A stretch of DNA of 64,000 nucleotides from Frateuria_A sp035695185 (GCF_035695185.1 NZ_DASSES010000015.1:19174-83173); one strand, 5' to 3'. Counted from the first letter of the stretch, positions 17,950-28,070 are shown. Made by a program: numbers and translations. The notes: generated by a model not told the origin, from the sequence alone.

Positions 17950-19184
17950 CGCCTCATAGACACGCCCCGCAGGTTCTCGTCGTCGACGACGACGCGTTCA
18001 GCCGCAAGTTGCTGCTGGATGCGCTCCAGCGCCATGGCTTCGCCGCCAAGGGATTGGCGCATGCGCGCGACGCGCTTTCGGAGGCATTGGCCGAACACGC
18101 GCCCGACTTCATCCTTTGCGACCTGGCGATGCCGGAAATGGACGGTATCCAGTTCATCGAGGCACTCGGATCGGCACGCTGGAAAGGCGGCCTGTTGCTG
18201 GTAACGGGCGAGGGCGCGCGCCTGTTGCAGGCGGCCACCAAACTCGCCCGCGCGTTGCGGCTCAATGTCCTTGGGAGCCTGCCCAAGCCGGTCGATCCGG
18301 GCAAGCTCGCGGAGCTTCTGGCGGGGCATCGGCACATTGTGGCCGGGTCTGCCCGCGAAGCAGGCGTGATGCCCACCAACAAGTACAGCGAGGCCGAGCT
18401 GAGCCAGGCGATCGAGCAGGGCCAGATGATCCTGCACTACCAGCCGCAGGTCCGGATGGCCGACGGCGAGCCGTCGGGCATGGAATGCCTGGTCCGGTGG
18501 CGCCATCCGGAGGAGGGGCTGGTCTACCCCGAACGCTTCGTCCCGCTGGTGGAGGACTATGGGCTGATCGATGCGCTCACCGACCGGGTCATCCTGCTCG
18601 CGACCGAACAGCTGCGGTCGTGGCGACAGCAGGGCATCAAGCTGCCGCTTGCGATCAACCTGTCGATGGATACGCTGCAGAACCCGACCGTCGTCGAACG
18701 CCTGCACGATCTGGTCGAGGCGAGTGGATTGACGGCCGCGGACATCGTCTGGGAAGTGACCGAGAGTCGCGTCATGCGGGACCTTACCGCCACCCTGACT
18801 GCACTCAGCAGATTGCACCTGAAGAAGTTCGCGATCTCGATCGATGACTTCGGCGTGGGGCATTCCTCCCTCGCCCAGTTGCGCGACCTGCCGTTTGCCG
18901 AGTTGAAGATCGATCGCAGCTTTGTCCATGGCGCCTACGCAGATCAGGTGCACGGAGCGATCGTGGACGCCAGTGCGCGCATGGCGGCCAGCCTGGGAAT
19001 GATCTGCGTCGCCGAAGGCGTGGAGTCGCCCGAGGATTGGGCATTCGTCCGCAAGGCCGGCTGTACCCATGCGCAAGGATGGGCCATTGCGCGGCCGCTG
19101 CCGTCTGCGGCCATTTCGTCCTGGCTGGAGCGTTGGCCGGTCGACTTCCAGGTGCTCAACCAGGTAGCAAGAACACGCGCATGA
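17946..19184 (+). CDS. REC-EAL response regulator (RocR-like c-di-GMP phosphodiesterase)
   Basis: 412 residues. The receiver (1-125) has DDD at 14-16 and Asp59 in FILCDLAMPEMDG. The EAL domain (about 145-395) has ECLVRW in place of EALVRW (the catalytic Glu is kept), NLSMDTL, EVTESR, DDFGVGHSS, LKIDRSFV, AEGVES and the closing AQGWAIARPL. All metal and catalytic positions that I can see are present, so activity is likely. The ATG overlaps the stop of the giant kinase, and its own stop overlaps the next start, so three proteins are made from one coupled transcript. Phosphorylation by the upstream HPt is inferred. A paralogue lies at 30741. Confidence 0.9.
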   Translation: MTPHRHAPQVLVVDDDAFSRKLLLDALQRHGFAAKGLAHARDALSEALAEHAPDFILCDLAMPEMDGIQFIEALGSARWKGGLLLVTGEGARLLQAATKLARALRLNVLGSLPKPVDPGKLAELLAGHRHIVAGSAREAGVMPTNKYSEAELSQAIEQGQMILHYQPQVRMADGEPSGMECLVRWRHPEEGLVYPERFVPLVEDYGLIDALTDRVILLATEQLRSWRQQGIKLPLAINLSMDTLQNPTVVERLHDLVEASGLTAADIVWEVTESRVMRDLTATLTALSRLHLKKFAISIDDFGVGHSSLAQLRDLPFAELKIDRSFVHGAYADQVHGAIVDASARMAASLGMICVAEGVESPEDWAFVRKAGCTHAQGWAIARPLPSAAISSWLERWPVDFQVLNQVARTRA

Positions 19185-20344
19185 GCGGCATCGACGTCAC
19201 CGGCAAGATCCTGATCGCCTCCGACCAGAGGGGAGAGGCAGACGCCCTGCGGGCGCAGCTGGCTGCCGATTATCCAAACATCACGGTTTCCTTCGACCCC
19301 GAACACTACGTGGAGGAGTTCGAGCGTTTCCAACCCGATGTCCTGTTGCTCGTCTTCAACAAGATCGAAGACGCGCAAAGCTATTACCTAGGACTGTACC
19401 GCTTCGGGTCGACGGCTCAGCAGCACAGCCATCGCACCATCGTGTTCTGCGGCAAGGAGCAGGTGAAGAAGGCCTTCGACCTGTGTCGCAAGCAATACTT
19501 CGACGACTACGTGCTGTTCTGGCCGACCCCGTACGACGGCAGCCGGCTGCCGATGTCGATCCACGTGGCATTGCGCGAACTGAAGCAGGCCCGTGGCCTG
19601 TCCTTCAACGAGCGGCAGCTGGGCGACTACGCACGCAAGCTCGACGATTTCGGGCGCACGCTGGACCGGCGCCTGGCCGAAGGCGGCGTGCAGGCCGAGT
19701 CGGCCGCTGCGCAGATGGCACGCAACGGGGAGCGCATCGGCGAAGCCATCACGCATCTGCGCGACCGTCTCGCGCACGGCGGCCTGGGAGAGGCGGTGGC
19801 GGTGCGCGACGCGCAAAAGCTGGAGAAAGAGTTCGGTGCCCTGGTCGAGCAGATTGGGCCATTGGTCGAATCCGGCCGGATCGCAACCGAGCCGCTGCGC
19901 CAGTGGGCGAGCGAGCTGCAACGGGAATCGTCGGCGCAGCTGGAGCAGGCACGCTCGCTCTTGAAGGTGTTGGGCGGGTCCGCCCGACGGGTACTGGTCG
20001 TCGACGACGACGAATTCAGCCAGAAGGTGGTAGCAAGGATCCTGGAACGGGAGGGCTACGAAGTGATCGTCGCCGGCTCGGGAACGGAGGCGCTGAATCT
20101 TCTGCGGAAGGTCAAGCCGTCGGTGATCCTGATGGACTACATGCTCCCGGACCAGGACGGCGTGGAGACGACGCGAAGGCTCAAGCAATCCGGATCGGAC
20201 GATATTCCCGTGATCATGCTCACGGGGCAGAGCAGTCGCGACACCGTCATCCGCAGCCTGGCCGCCGGCGCGGTCGATTTCGTCACCAAGCCGATCAGTC
20301 CGCAGGTATTGCTCGCCAAGGTCGGCAAATACGCGGAGCCATAA
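19181..20344 (+). CDS. Two-receiver regulator with divergent N-terminal domain and no output domain
   Basis: 387 residues, ATGA overlap with the upstream gene. Residues about 1-135 have the alpha/beta pattern of a receiver (KILIASDQRGEADALRAQL, PDVLLLVFNKIEDA, HRTIVFCGK) but the phospho-Asp position is not conserved. A helical, probably coiled-coil middle follows (about 140-260). The C-terminal receiver (about 265-387) is normal: VDDDEFSQKVV, Asp in VILMDYMLPDQDG, MLTGQSS, and TKP. There is no DNA-binding or enzymatic output. It may be an adaptor that brings a phosphorylated receiver to a partner, perhaps the neighbouring chemosensory array. The function is not known. Confidence 0.75.
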   Translation: MSGIDVTGKILIASDQRGEADALRAQLAADYPNITVSFDPEHYVEEFERFQPDVLLLVFNKIEDAQSYYLGLYRFGSTAQQHSHRTIVFCGKEQVKKAFDLCRKQYFDDYVLFWPTPYDGSRLPMSIHVALRELKQARGLSFNERQLGDYARKLDDFGRTLDRRLAEGGVQAESAAAQMARNGERIGEAITHLRDRLAHGGLGEAVAVRDAQKLEKEFGALVEQIGPLVESGRIATEPLRQWASELQRESSAQLEQARSLLKVLGGSARRVLVVDDDEFSQKVVARILEREGYEVIVAGSGTEALNLLRKVKPSVILMDYMLPDQDGVETTRRLKQSGSDDIPVIMLTGQSSRDTVIRSLAAGAVDFVTKPISPQVLLAKVGKYAEP

Positions 20345-20541
20345 GGGCGCCGCCGACGACGGCCTCACGAAGGACGTGATGTACATCGCAATTTCGGGAC
20401 ATGGAGGGACATACATGGAGGCAGGCAGGCAAAACTTGGTTATCGTCCCCGGCTGCTTCGGCCCGGCTGGCACCTACGGTGGACAGGCGATCGAGGGCAT
20501 GTAATGGGGTTTGGTTCTTTCAGTCAGGGTGGCCTGTTCGC

Positions 20542-21009
20542 ATGACGGCGACTCTTTCCCTGCTGGTGTTCGAACTGGATTCGCTACGCCTGGGCCTGCC
20601 GCTAGCGGCGGTCGAGCGTGTAGAGCACGCATGCGAAGTGACGCCCTTGCCCGGCGCGCCGGCCGCCGTGCCCGGCGTGATCAACCTGCAGGGGCGCATC
20701 GCTGCCGTCGTCGACCTGCGACGCCGGCTGGGTCTCGTGCCGCGCCCGGTGGTTCCTTCCGATGCGTTCGTCGTGGTGCAACTGCCGCGCCACCTGTTCG
20801 CGCTGCCCGCGGACGAGGTCGAGGGCGTGCAGGAAGTCGACCCGAAAGACCTGGTACCGGCCGGCACGCTCGTCGGCGGGCTCGCCAGGGTGCAGGGGCT
20901 GGTGAAGACCCCGCAGGGGCTGCTGCTGATCGAGGATCCGCAACAGTTCCTCGACGTGCACGACATGCGCGCGCTGGACGATGCGCTGGACTCCCGGATG
21001 GACAGGTAA
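20542..21009 (+). CDS. cheW: CheW-type chemosensory coupling protein (WspB position)
   Basis: 155 residues from the ATG at 20542; upstream codons are open but not protein-like. A single CheW domain: LLVFELDSLRLGLPLAAVERV, then PGVINLQGRIAAVVDLRRRLG, the conserved loop that contacts receptor and CheA. CheW links the MCP to CheA in the array. It is the first gene of a set in the order CheW, CheR-TPR, CheW, MCP, CheA-REC, CheB. This resembles the Pseudomonas wsp operon, except that the MCP comes fourth and not first. The 197 bp upstream probably hold the promoter. Confidence 0.88.
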   Translation: MTATLSLLVFELDSLRLGLPLAAVERVEHACEVTPLPGAPAAVPGVINLQGRIAAVVDLRRRLGLVPRPVVPSDAFVVVQLPRHLFALPADEVEGVQEVDPKDLVPAGTLVGGLARVQGLVKTPQGLLLIEDPQQFLDVHDMRALDDALDSRMDR

Positions 21010-21014
21010 GCGCC

Positions 21015-22403
21015 GTGAGCATCCCTTGGAACAGCGTCAGCGACGCCGTGGAAAGGGTCTTCGGACTGCATCTGCGGGAGGGGCGACTGCCCGACCTGAA
21101 GCGGGCGTTGAAAGGGGCCGCGGCCGAGCTAGGCCACGCGGACTCCTCGGCGTGCGCCCAGCTGCTGTTGAGCGGGAAGCTGGATGCGGCCAGCAGCGAA
21201 GTCCTCGCCAGCCATCTCACCATCGGCGAAACCTACTTCTTCCGTGACAGCGACGCGTTCGCCGCATTGTCCACGCGGATACTCCCCGAACTGATCGCGG
21301 CCCGCCGTCGCGCGGGCGAACTGCGATTGCGCATCTGGAGCGCGGCCTGCTGCACGGGCGAGGAAACCTATTCCATCGCGATCCTGCTCAACCAGCTGCT
21401 GCCCGACATCGCGGATTGGCAGGTAACCCTGCTCGGAACCGACGTCAACCCACGCTTCCTGCGCAAGGCGGCCGAAGGCGTGTACGGCCAATGGTCGTTC
21501 CGCAACGTCCCGGAGGACGTGCGCGAACGCTATTTCCTCCGCCTGGCGTGCGGCCGCTACGCACTGCTGCCGGCGATCCGACGGATGGCGACCTTCGCGG
21601 CCATGAACCTGGTCGACGAAAGCACGCAGGCCAGCGTTCGCCACGACGTCTTCGACCTGATCCTGTGCCGCAACGTACTGATGTATTTCACACCCGCGCA
21701 GGCGACGAGAGTGGTCGCCACCCTGCGTCGCGCCCTGCACGAGGACGGCTGGTTGGCGGTCGCACCATGCGAGGCTTCGCAGTCGCTGTTCCATCGCTTC
21801 CAGCCCGCACACTGCAACGGCGCCATCTTCTACCGCAAGGGCCGCCCGCAACCGCGACTGTCGGTTGCCGGCCCCGGTCATGCGGCGCCGACGCCATCCG
21901 CGACCGTCGCGAGATTGCCTCTTCCCAGACCAGCGGCCCCTGCACCGCGTCGACCGGCAGCGCCCGTGGCGCTGGCGACGAAGAACCCCCAAGCAGCGGC
22001 GTCGGCGCAGGCCCTGGCGGCGCGCGCGCGTGAACTGGCCGACCAGCGCCGCATGGGCGAAGCCCTCGGGTGGTGTGATCGTTGGATCGAGGCCGCAAAA
22101 CTGGATCCGGATGCGCATTACCTGCGCGGGATGATCCTCGCGGAAACCGGTGACGTGTCGGCAGCCTGCGCCGCCTTCGAGCGCAGCTTGTTCATCGCGC
22201 CTGATGGCGTAATGGCCCGCCTCACGCTGGCAGGCCTGGAGCGCGGTCGCGGGCGCGAGGGCAGGGCGGCGCTGCTTTACCGCAACATCCTCGCGACGCT
22301 CGAGGCGCTGCCACCGGACGCCACCATCGAGTACGCCGAGGGTGTGACGGCCCGGCAACTGGCCGCGCTGGTCAGGGATCTTCTCCAAGGGGAGCAGGCA
22401 TGA
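21015..22403 (+). CDS. cheR: CheR-type MCP methyltransferase with C-terminal TPR-like region (WspC-like)
   Basis: 462 residues from a GTG at 21015, five bases after the CheW stop. The CheR N-terminal helical domain is followed by the SAM-binding core: TIGETYFFRD, IWSAACCTGEETYSIAILL, LLGTDVNPRFL and LILCRNVLMYF. A Pro/Ala-rich linker (about residues 280-330) leads to TPR-like helices (EALGWCDRWIEAAKLDPDAHYLRG, ACAAFERSLFIAPDG). The CheR-TPR form is typical of WspC, which methylates a receptor lacking the C-terminal pentapeptide tether. The stop overlaps the next CheW gene (ATGA). Confidence 0.9.
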   Translation: MSIPWNSVSDAVERVFGLHLREGRLPDLKRALKGAAAELGHADSSACAQLLLSGKLDAASSEVLASHLTIGETYFFRDSDAFAALSTRILPELIAARRRAGELRLRIWSAACCTGEETYSIAILLNQLLPDIADWQVTLLGTDVNPRFLRKAAEGVYGQWSFRNVPEDVRERYFLRLACGRYALLPAIRRMATFAAMNLVDESTQASVRHDVFDLILCRNVLMYFTPAQATRVVATLRRALHEDGWLAVAPCEASQSLFHRFQPAHCNGAIFYRKGRPQPRLSVAGPGHAAPTPSATVARLPLPRPAAPAPRRPAAPVALATKNPQAAASAQALAARARELADQRRMGEALGWCDRWIEAAKLDPDAHYLRGMILAETGDVSAACAAFERSLFIAPDGVMARLTLAGLERGRGREGRAALLYRNILATLEALPPDATIEYAEGVTARQLAALVRDLLQGEQA

Positions 22404-22936
22404 ATCCACCCGACAAGGTCGACGCCGCCCGCGCCATTCTGCGCGACCGTGCGCGGCGACTTGCGCTGGCGCCAGACAGCCAGGCCACCGAAGCCACGGT
22501 CGACGTGCTCGAGTTCGGACTGGCGTCGGAGCGCTACGCGCTTCTGGCCAGCAAGGTGCACGACGTGCAGCCGCTCAGGGAACTCACCCCGCTGCCCTGC
22601 ACACCGCCGTTCCTGCGCGGCCTGGTCAACATCCGCGGCCGGCTGGTTCCCGTGATCGACCTGAAGAGATTCTTCGGCCTGCCCGAGCGGGGCATCACCG
22701 ACCTGCACCGGGTGCTGCTGCTGCGTCAGGGCGAGGTCGAAATCGGCCTGCTGGCCGATACCATCGAAGGCGTCTTCGCGCTGGGTACGCACCGCATCCA
22801 GCCACCACCGGCCACGCTCGCGGGCATCGCGGCCGAATACATCACGGGCGTTACGGCAGACCGGCTGGTGGTACTGGACGCCGACGCCATCCTGGGCGAT
22901 CCGCGCCTGGTCATCGAGGAGGAGGTCATTTCATGA
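22400..22936 (+). CDS. cheW: Second CheW-type coupling protein (WspD position)
   Basis: 178 residues. An N-terminal extension of about 35 residues, rich in Arg and Ala, precedes a normal CheW domain (VLEFGLASERYALLASKVHDV, PFLRGLVNIRGRLVPVIDLKRFFG). WspD proteins carry a comparable extension, and two different CheW proteins in one operon is a Wsp feature. It overlaps the CheR stop and lies 28 bp before the MCP gene. It would couple the receptor at 22965 to the CheA at 24677. Confidence 0.88.
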   Translation: MNPPDKVDAARAILRDRARRLALAPDSQATEATVDVLEFGLASERYALLASKVHDVQPLRELTPLPCTPPFLRGLVNIRGRLVPVIDLKRFFGLPERGITDLHRVLLLRQGEVEIGLLADTIEGVFALGTHRIQPPPATLAGIAAEYITGVTADRLVVLDADAILGDPRLVIEEEVIS

Positions 22937-22964
22937 ACGACGGGCGCCACGTGAGGGGACTGCC

Positions 22965-24674
22965 ATGAGCTGGTTCAACAATCTCAAGACCGCTACCAAG
23001 CTGGTATTCGGCCTGGGTCTGATGGTGCTGTTGATGGCGGTGATGTGGATCACCGCGCACCGCACCATGGCGGCCATCGTGCAGAGCCGTGCCATCGCCG
23101 TCGAGGCAACGTCGCTGGAGTCGTCGCTCAACGCCGATCGCGCAGTGGTGCTGACGCTGCTTTCCGCGGGGGACGCGGCCGCGCGCAACAGCCTGTTCGA
23201 CGAGGCTGCGGCGAACGGGCGCGAGGCGGCCGGCAATCTGAACGACATGCGGGCGATCGCGCAGACCGAGCCGACCCTGCGCACGCTGATCGAGCAGTTT
23301 GCCGAACAGTACCGGGCGTACGCGCAGGTCCGTGATGGCCAGACCCTGGCGCTGCTGCGCAAGGGTCAGGTCGACGCGGCGCGCGAGGTCTCGCTCGGCG
23401 AGCAGAACCGGCGCTACCTTGCCTTGCGGCCCCTCGCACACGGCCTGTCCGACCAGGCCCTGGCGATCGGCACGGCCCAGGCCAGAAACGCGCGCACCAC
23501 GTTCATCGTGGTGGGCGTGCTGGCGGTCATCGTCGCCCTGTTGATGGGCTGGCTGCTGACCCGGGCGATCTCCGGCCCGCTGCGCTCGCTCACTGCCGCC
23601 GCCGAGCGCATCGCGGTCGGTGACCTGCCCCCAGAGGAAACGGTGCTGGCGCGCGGCGACGAGGTGGGCCTGCTCCATCAGGCCTTCGCGCGCATGGGGC
23701 GCTCGTTGCGGCAGATGGCGACGGTGGCCGGCAGCATTGCCGAGGGCGACCTGCGGGTGCAGGTCGAGCCCCAGTCGGAACGCGACGTGCTGGGCAAGGC
23801 GTTTGCCCTGATGGTGGACAACCTGCGGGCGCTGACGCGCGAGTTGCACGAAGGCATCGGCGTGTTGAGTACGTCGGCCACCGAAATTTCCACGTCGACC
23901 AGCGAGCTTGCTGCGAGCGCCACGCAGACAGCCGCGGCCATCAGCGAAACCACCACCACCGTGGAAGAGGTGCGCCAGACCGCGCAGATGTCCAGCGAGA
24001 AGGCGCGCGCGGTGTCCGATTCGGCGCTTCGCGTCGCTTCCGTGTCCGAGGAGGGGCGCAGGGCCACGGACGATGCCGCGGCCGGCATGGCGCGCATCCA
24101 GCAGCAGATGGAACTGATCGCCGACAGCATGGTGCGCCTGAGCGAGCAGAGCCAGGCAGTCGGCCAGATTGTGGCCACCGTCGAGGACCTGAGCGGCCAA
24201 TCGAAGCTGCTGGCCGTGAACGCGTCGATCGAGGCGGCCAAGGCCGGCGAGCATGGCAAGGGCTTCGCGGTCGTCGCGCAGGAGGTCAAGAGCCTGGCCG
24301 AGCAGTCCCGCCAGGCCACCGCGCAGGTGCGCAGCATCCTGGGCGACATCCAGCAGGCCACCAGCGCCGCGGTGCTGGCGACCGAGCAGGGCAGCCACGC
24401 CGTCGCCGAAGGCGTGCGGCAATCCACGCAAGCTGGGCAGTCCATCCAGGCGCTCGCCGGCAGTGTCGGCGAAGCATCGCAGGCGGCGGTGCAGATCGCG
24501 GCCTCGAGCCAGCAGCAATTGGTTGGCGTGGACCAGGTGGCCACGGCCATGGAGAGCATCAAGCTGGCCAGCGCCCAGAACGTGGATAGCGCCAAGCAGA
24601 TGGAGTCGGCGGCGCACGGGATCAAACTGCTGGGCGAGAAACTCCGGCAGATCGCCGTGGGTTATCGCGTGTAA
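22965..24674 (+). CDS. Methyl-accepting chemotaxis protein (WspA-like)
   Basis: 569 residues. TM1 is about 12-32 (LVFGLGLMVLLMAVMWITA), a four-helix-bundle-like periplasmic part (about 34-177) follows, then TM2 about 178-200 (TTFIVVGVLAVIVALLMGWLL), HAMP (RAISGPLRSL onward), a second HAMP-like segment and the signalling domain. The hairpin tip has VNASIEAAKAGEHGKGFAVV, the CheA/CheW contact region. There is no NWETF-type C-terminal tether, in line with the TPR-type CheR next door. The periplasmic domain resembles the CHASE3-like/4HB class used by WspA for surface or envelope-stress sensing; ligand unknown. Confidence 0.9.
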   Translation: MSWFNNLKTATKLVFGLGLMVLLMAVMWITAHRTMAAIVQSRAIAVEATSLESSLNADRAVVLTLLSAGDAAARNSLFDEAAANGREAAGNLNDMRAIAQTEPTLRTLIEQFAEQYRAYAQVRDGQTLALLRKGQVDAAREVSLGEQNRRYLALRPLAHGLSDQALAIGTAQARNARTTFIVVGVLAVIVALLMGWLLTRAISGPLRSLTAAAERIAVGDLPPEETVLARGDEVGLLHQAFARMGRSLRQMATVAGSIAEGDLRVQVEPQSERDVLGKAFALMVDNLRALTRELHEGIGVLSTSATEISTSTSELAASATQTAAAISETTTTVEEVRQTAQMSSEKARAVSDSALRVASVSEEGRRATDDAAAGMARIQQQMELIADSMVRLSEQSQAVGQIVATVEDLSGQSKLLAVNASIEAAKAGEHGKGFAVVAQEVKSLAEQSRQATAQVRSILGDIQQATSAAVLATEQGSHAVAEGVRQSTQAGQSIQALAGSVGEASQAAVQIAASSQQQLVGVDQVATAMESIKLASAQNVDSAKQMESAAHGIKLLGEKLRQIAVGYRV

Positions 24675-24676
24675 CG

Positions 24677-27013
24677 ATGAGTCGACACGAGGCCGAGTTC
24701 CTGCAACGCCTGCGCGCCGCCTTCCTGGTGGAGGCGCGCGACCACCTGCTGGCCATCGGCACGGGCCTGCTGGCCCTGGAGAAGGGTGCGTCGCTTGCCG
24801 AGCGCGGCACCCAGCTCGAGGTCGTGTTCCGTCACACGCACAGCCTCAAGGGCGCGGCCCGTGCCGCCAGCTTTCCGCGCATCGAGGCGATTTGCCAGGC
24901 GGTGGAAGAGATCTTCGCGACCTGCAAGCGACGCGGCAGGGTGCTGTCGGCGCCCCATTTCGATGTACTGCACCGGGCCTTCGACCTGGTTGGAGGCTAT
25001 GTCGACGCCGGCGGCCGCATGGAACAGGGCGCATCCCCCGATGCGGGGGCGGCAGTGCTGGGCGAACTTCAGGCGATCACCCGTGGCGATCCAGGGGTCG
25101 AGTTGGAGTCCGCGACGGCGACGCCGCAACCTTCGTCCGCGAACGCAGGCCAACTGCCGCCCGCAGGGGAAGCTGCCGCCACGCCGGAAATCGAGGTTGG
25201 CGTACCGGGGCCGCGGCCGGCGATCACCGAAACCGTCCGCGTGCAGACGCCGCGCCTGGATCGCGTGCTGCTGGCGGCGGAGGAGCTGTTGACCGTCAAG
25301 CAGGCCCAGGGCGAGTTGGCCGACGAGCTGCAACAACTGGAAGCGCGCTTCGGCCTGTGGTCCAAGCGATGGCTGGCGGCGCAGCCGGCACTGCGCCAGT
25401 TGCGCAACCTGGCCACGGCGGAGGACGCGACTGCCTCACCCGCCGCGGTACCGGCGGCCGGGACCGTGGAATTCCTCGAATGGAGCTATGGCTACGTGCG
25501 CTCGCTGGAGAGCGCCGTGCGCGCGCTTGCGCGCTCGGCCGCACGCGGCGCTCATCTTGCGAGCCGGCAGATCGACGAGCTATTGGAAGATTCCAAATCG
25601 CTGCTTATGTTGCCGTTCTCGGCGCTGACCGAGACCCTCCCCAAGCTGGTGCGCGATCTCGCGCGCGACCAGGGAAAGAAGGTCGATCTGGAGGTGTCCG
25701 GCGAGAACGTGCAGCTGGACAAGCGGATGATCGAACTCCTGCGCGACCCGCTGATCCATTTGGTGCGAAACGCGCTCGATCACGGCATCGAGACTCCTGC
25801 GCGGCGCAAGGCTGCGGGCAAGCCTGAGCGGGCGAGCCTGTCGATCCGGGCGCGGCTGCTGCATGGCAACCTGGTCGGCATCGAGGTCGCCGACGACGGG
25901 GCCGGGCTGGATCCGCAGCGACTTCGCCAGGCGGCCGTCAAGTCGGGCGTACTGGGCGAGGATTCCGCTGGCCAGCTGGACGAGGGGCAGGTGCTGGAAC
26001 TCGCGTTCCGCTCGGACGTTTCCACCAGCCCGATCATCACCGAGATATCCGGGCGCGGCCTGGGCCTCGCGATTGTGCGCGAACAGGTGGAGAAGCTGGG
26101 GGGACGGATCGAGGTGGAGAACCGGGCGCCCCAGGGCGCGTGTTTTTCGATCGTCCTTCCGCAAAGCATGACGACCCTGCGTGGGTTGTTCGTCGAGGCT
26201 GGCGGCCACACCTTCGTCATACCCAGCGCCCACGTCGAAAGGGTGACGCGGGTCCCGCCGGCGGGCCTGAAGACCGTCGGGCGGCACGAGACGGTCACGA
26301 TTGACGGCCACGTGCTGCCAGTGGCACGCCTCCACCAGCTGCTGGAAATACCGGCCAGCGCACCGCCGGGGGCGTTGTTGCCGGCCGTGCTGGTCGGCAG
26401 CGGGCAGCAACGCCTGGCATTGCTCGTGGAGGAGGTGCTGCATGACGAGGAAGTGCTGGTCAAGCGCCTGCAACGGCCCCTGGTGCGCATCCGCAACGTG
26501 GCCGGGGCGACCGTCCAGGCCTCCGGCAAGCCGGTCCCCATCCTCAACGTGGCCGACCTGATCAAGTCGGCGAGGGGAGCGGGCCGGCAGGAAGCGAGCG
26601 TCCCGGCCGGCGGTGGGGAAGAACAGCCGCTGGCTTTGCGGGTGCTGCTTGCCGAGGATTCCATCACCTCGCGGCTGCTGCTCAAGGGCATCCTGGAGTC
26701 GGCCAGCTGCGAGGTGAAGGCGGTGGCCGATGGCGTCGAGGCATTCACCGCGCTGCGCAGCGAGGCGTTCGACCTGCTTGTCTCCGACATCGAGATGCCG
26801 CGGATGAATGGTTTCGACCTCACCGCGCGCGTGCGCGCCGATCGCAAGCTGGCGGATCTTCCGGTGGTCCTGGTGACCGCGCTCTCGCGGCGCGAGGACC
26901 GCGAGCGGGGTATCGACGTGGGCGCGAACGCCTACATCACCAAGGGCAGCTTCGACCAGCGCCACCTGCTGGAAGCCGTGCGCCGGCTCGCCATCACGCG
27001 GGAGCCGATGTGA
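24677..27013 (+). CDS. cheA: CheA histidine kinase with C-terminal receiver (WspE-like)
   Basis: 778 residues. HPt (1-125) with phospho-His55 in FRHTHSLKGAARAA; Pro/Ala-rich linker to about 195; dimerisation helices; ATPase with HLVRNALDHGIE, DDGAGL and GRGLGLAIV; CheW-like regulatory domain (TTLRGLFVEAGGHTFVIPSA); receiver (about 655-775) with Asp in LLVSDIEMPRMNG. A CheA-receiver fusion is the WspE/FrzE form, in which the receiver may act as phosphate sink or output. The gene starts 2 bp after the MCP stop. It would phosphorylate CheB and whichever response regulator replaces WspR here. Confidence 0.92.
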   Translation: MSRHEAEFLQRLRAAFLVEARDHLLAIGTGLLALEKGASLAERGTQLEVVFRHTHSLKGAARAASFPRIEAICQAVEEIFATCKRRGRVLSAPHFDVLHRAFDLVGGYVDAGGRMEQGASPDAGAAVLGELQAITRGDPGVELESATATPQPSSANAGQLPPAGEAAATPEIEVGVPGPRPAITETVRVQTPRLDRVLLAAEELLTVKQAQGELADELQQLEARFGLWSKRWLAAQPALRQLRNLATAEDATASPAAVPAAGTVEFLEWSYGYVRSLESAVRALARSAARGAHLASRQIDELLEDSKSLLMLPFSALTETLPKLVRDLARDQGKKVDLEVSGENVQLDKRMIELLRDPLIHLVRNALDHGIETPARRKAAGKPERASLSIRARLLHGNLVGIEVADDGAGLDPQRLRQAAVKSGVLGEDSAGQLDEGQVLELAFRSDVSTSPIITEISGRGLGLAIVREQVEKLGGRIEVENRAPQGACFSIVLPQSMTTLRGLFVEAGGHTFVIPSAHVERVTRVPPAGLKTVGRHETVTIDGHVLPVARLHQLLEIPASAPPGALLPAVLVGSGQQRLALLVEEVLHDEEVLVKRLQRPLVRIRNVAGATVQASGKPVPILNVADLIKSARGAGRQEASVPAGGGEEQPLALRVLLAEDSITSRLLLKGILESASCEVKAVADGVEAFTALRSEAFDLLVSDIEMPRMNGFDLTARVRADRKLADLPVVLVTALSRREDRERGIDVGANAYITKGSFDQRHLLEAVRRLAITREPM

Positions 27014-28070
27014 GCCCAGGGCCGATCCGCGTCCTGATCGTGGACGATTCGCAAGTCACCCGGATGCTGCTGGCGCACCTGATCGAGCAGGATCCGTCGC
27101 TGCAGGTCGCTGGGGCCGTGGGCCGCGGCGACCAGGCCGTCGCCTTCGTGCAGGCCACGCCGCCGGACGTCGTGCTGATGGATATCCACATGGACGGCAT
27201 GGATGGCTTCGAGGCCACGCGCAACATCATGGAGAGCCGCCCCGTTCCCATCGTGATGTGTTCGGCGGTCACGGACGTGCATGCCGTGGCAACCGCCTTC
27301 CGCGTCTACGAGGCGGGGGCGGTCGCGCTGGTGGAGAAGCCGGTGGGCGGTGAGCATCCGGACCACGCGCGCCTTGCGAAGGAACTGCTGCAGACCCTGC
27401 GCCTGATGTCCGAGGTCAAGGTCGTCCGGCGCTGGGCGCGCAGGCCGGTGTCCAAGGCACCACCGCAGCCGCCGACGCCGCCGCATGGCATCGAGTTCGT
27501 GGCGGTGGGGGCCTCCACCGGAGGCCCTCCGGCGCTGCAGACGCTGCTGGGAGGACTGGACAAGGACTTTCCGGTACCGATCGTGGTGGTCCAGCACATC
27601 AGCGCCGGGTTCCTGCCTGGCCTCTCGGAGTGGCTGGGGCAGACCACTGCGTTGCAGGTACAGATCGCCGCCCACGGGATCGAGGCGCGCCCGGGGCATG
27701 TCTATCTCGCGCCCGACGATGTCCACCTCGCCGTGGGCGAGAAGCGGCGCCTGCGGCTGGAACGTGGCGTTCCGGAACACGGCGTTCGACCGTCGGTCGA
27801 CCATCTGTTCCATTCCGTCGCAAGATGTTGCGGACGCCACTCAGTGGGTATTCTCCTGACGGGGATGGGTAGAGACGGGGCAAGGGGGCTGCAGGCAATG
27901 CATGAATTGGGAGCGACCACGCTCGTACAGGACAAGGCCAGCTCGGTGGTGTACGGGATGCCGGGCGAAGCGGTGGCTCTGGGGGCCGCCAGCCAGGTAC
28001 TGCCGCTGGACCGGATCGCGGACGCGCTGCTGCGCGTAGTCCAGCCCCATTCCGGCTCCGGGGCGACACC

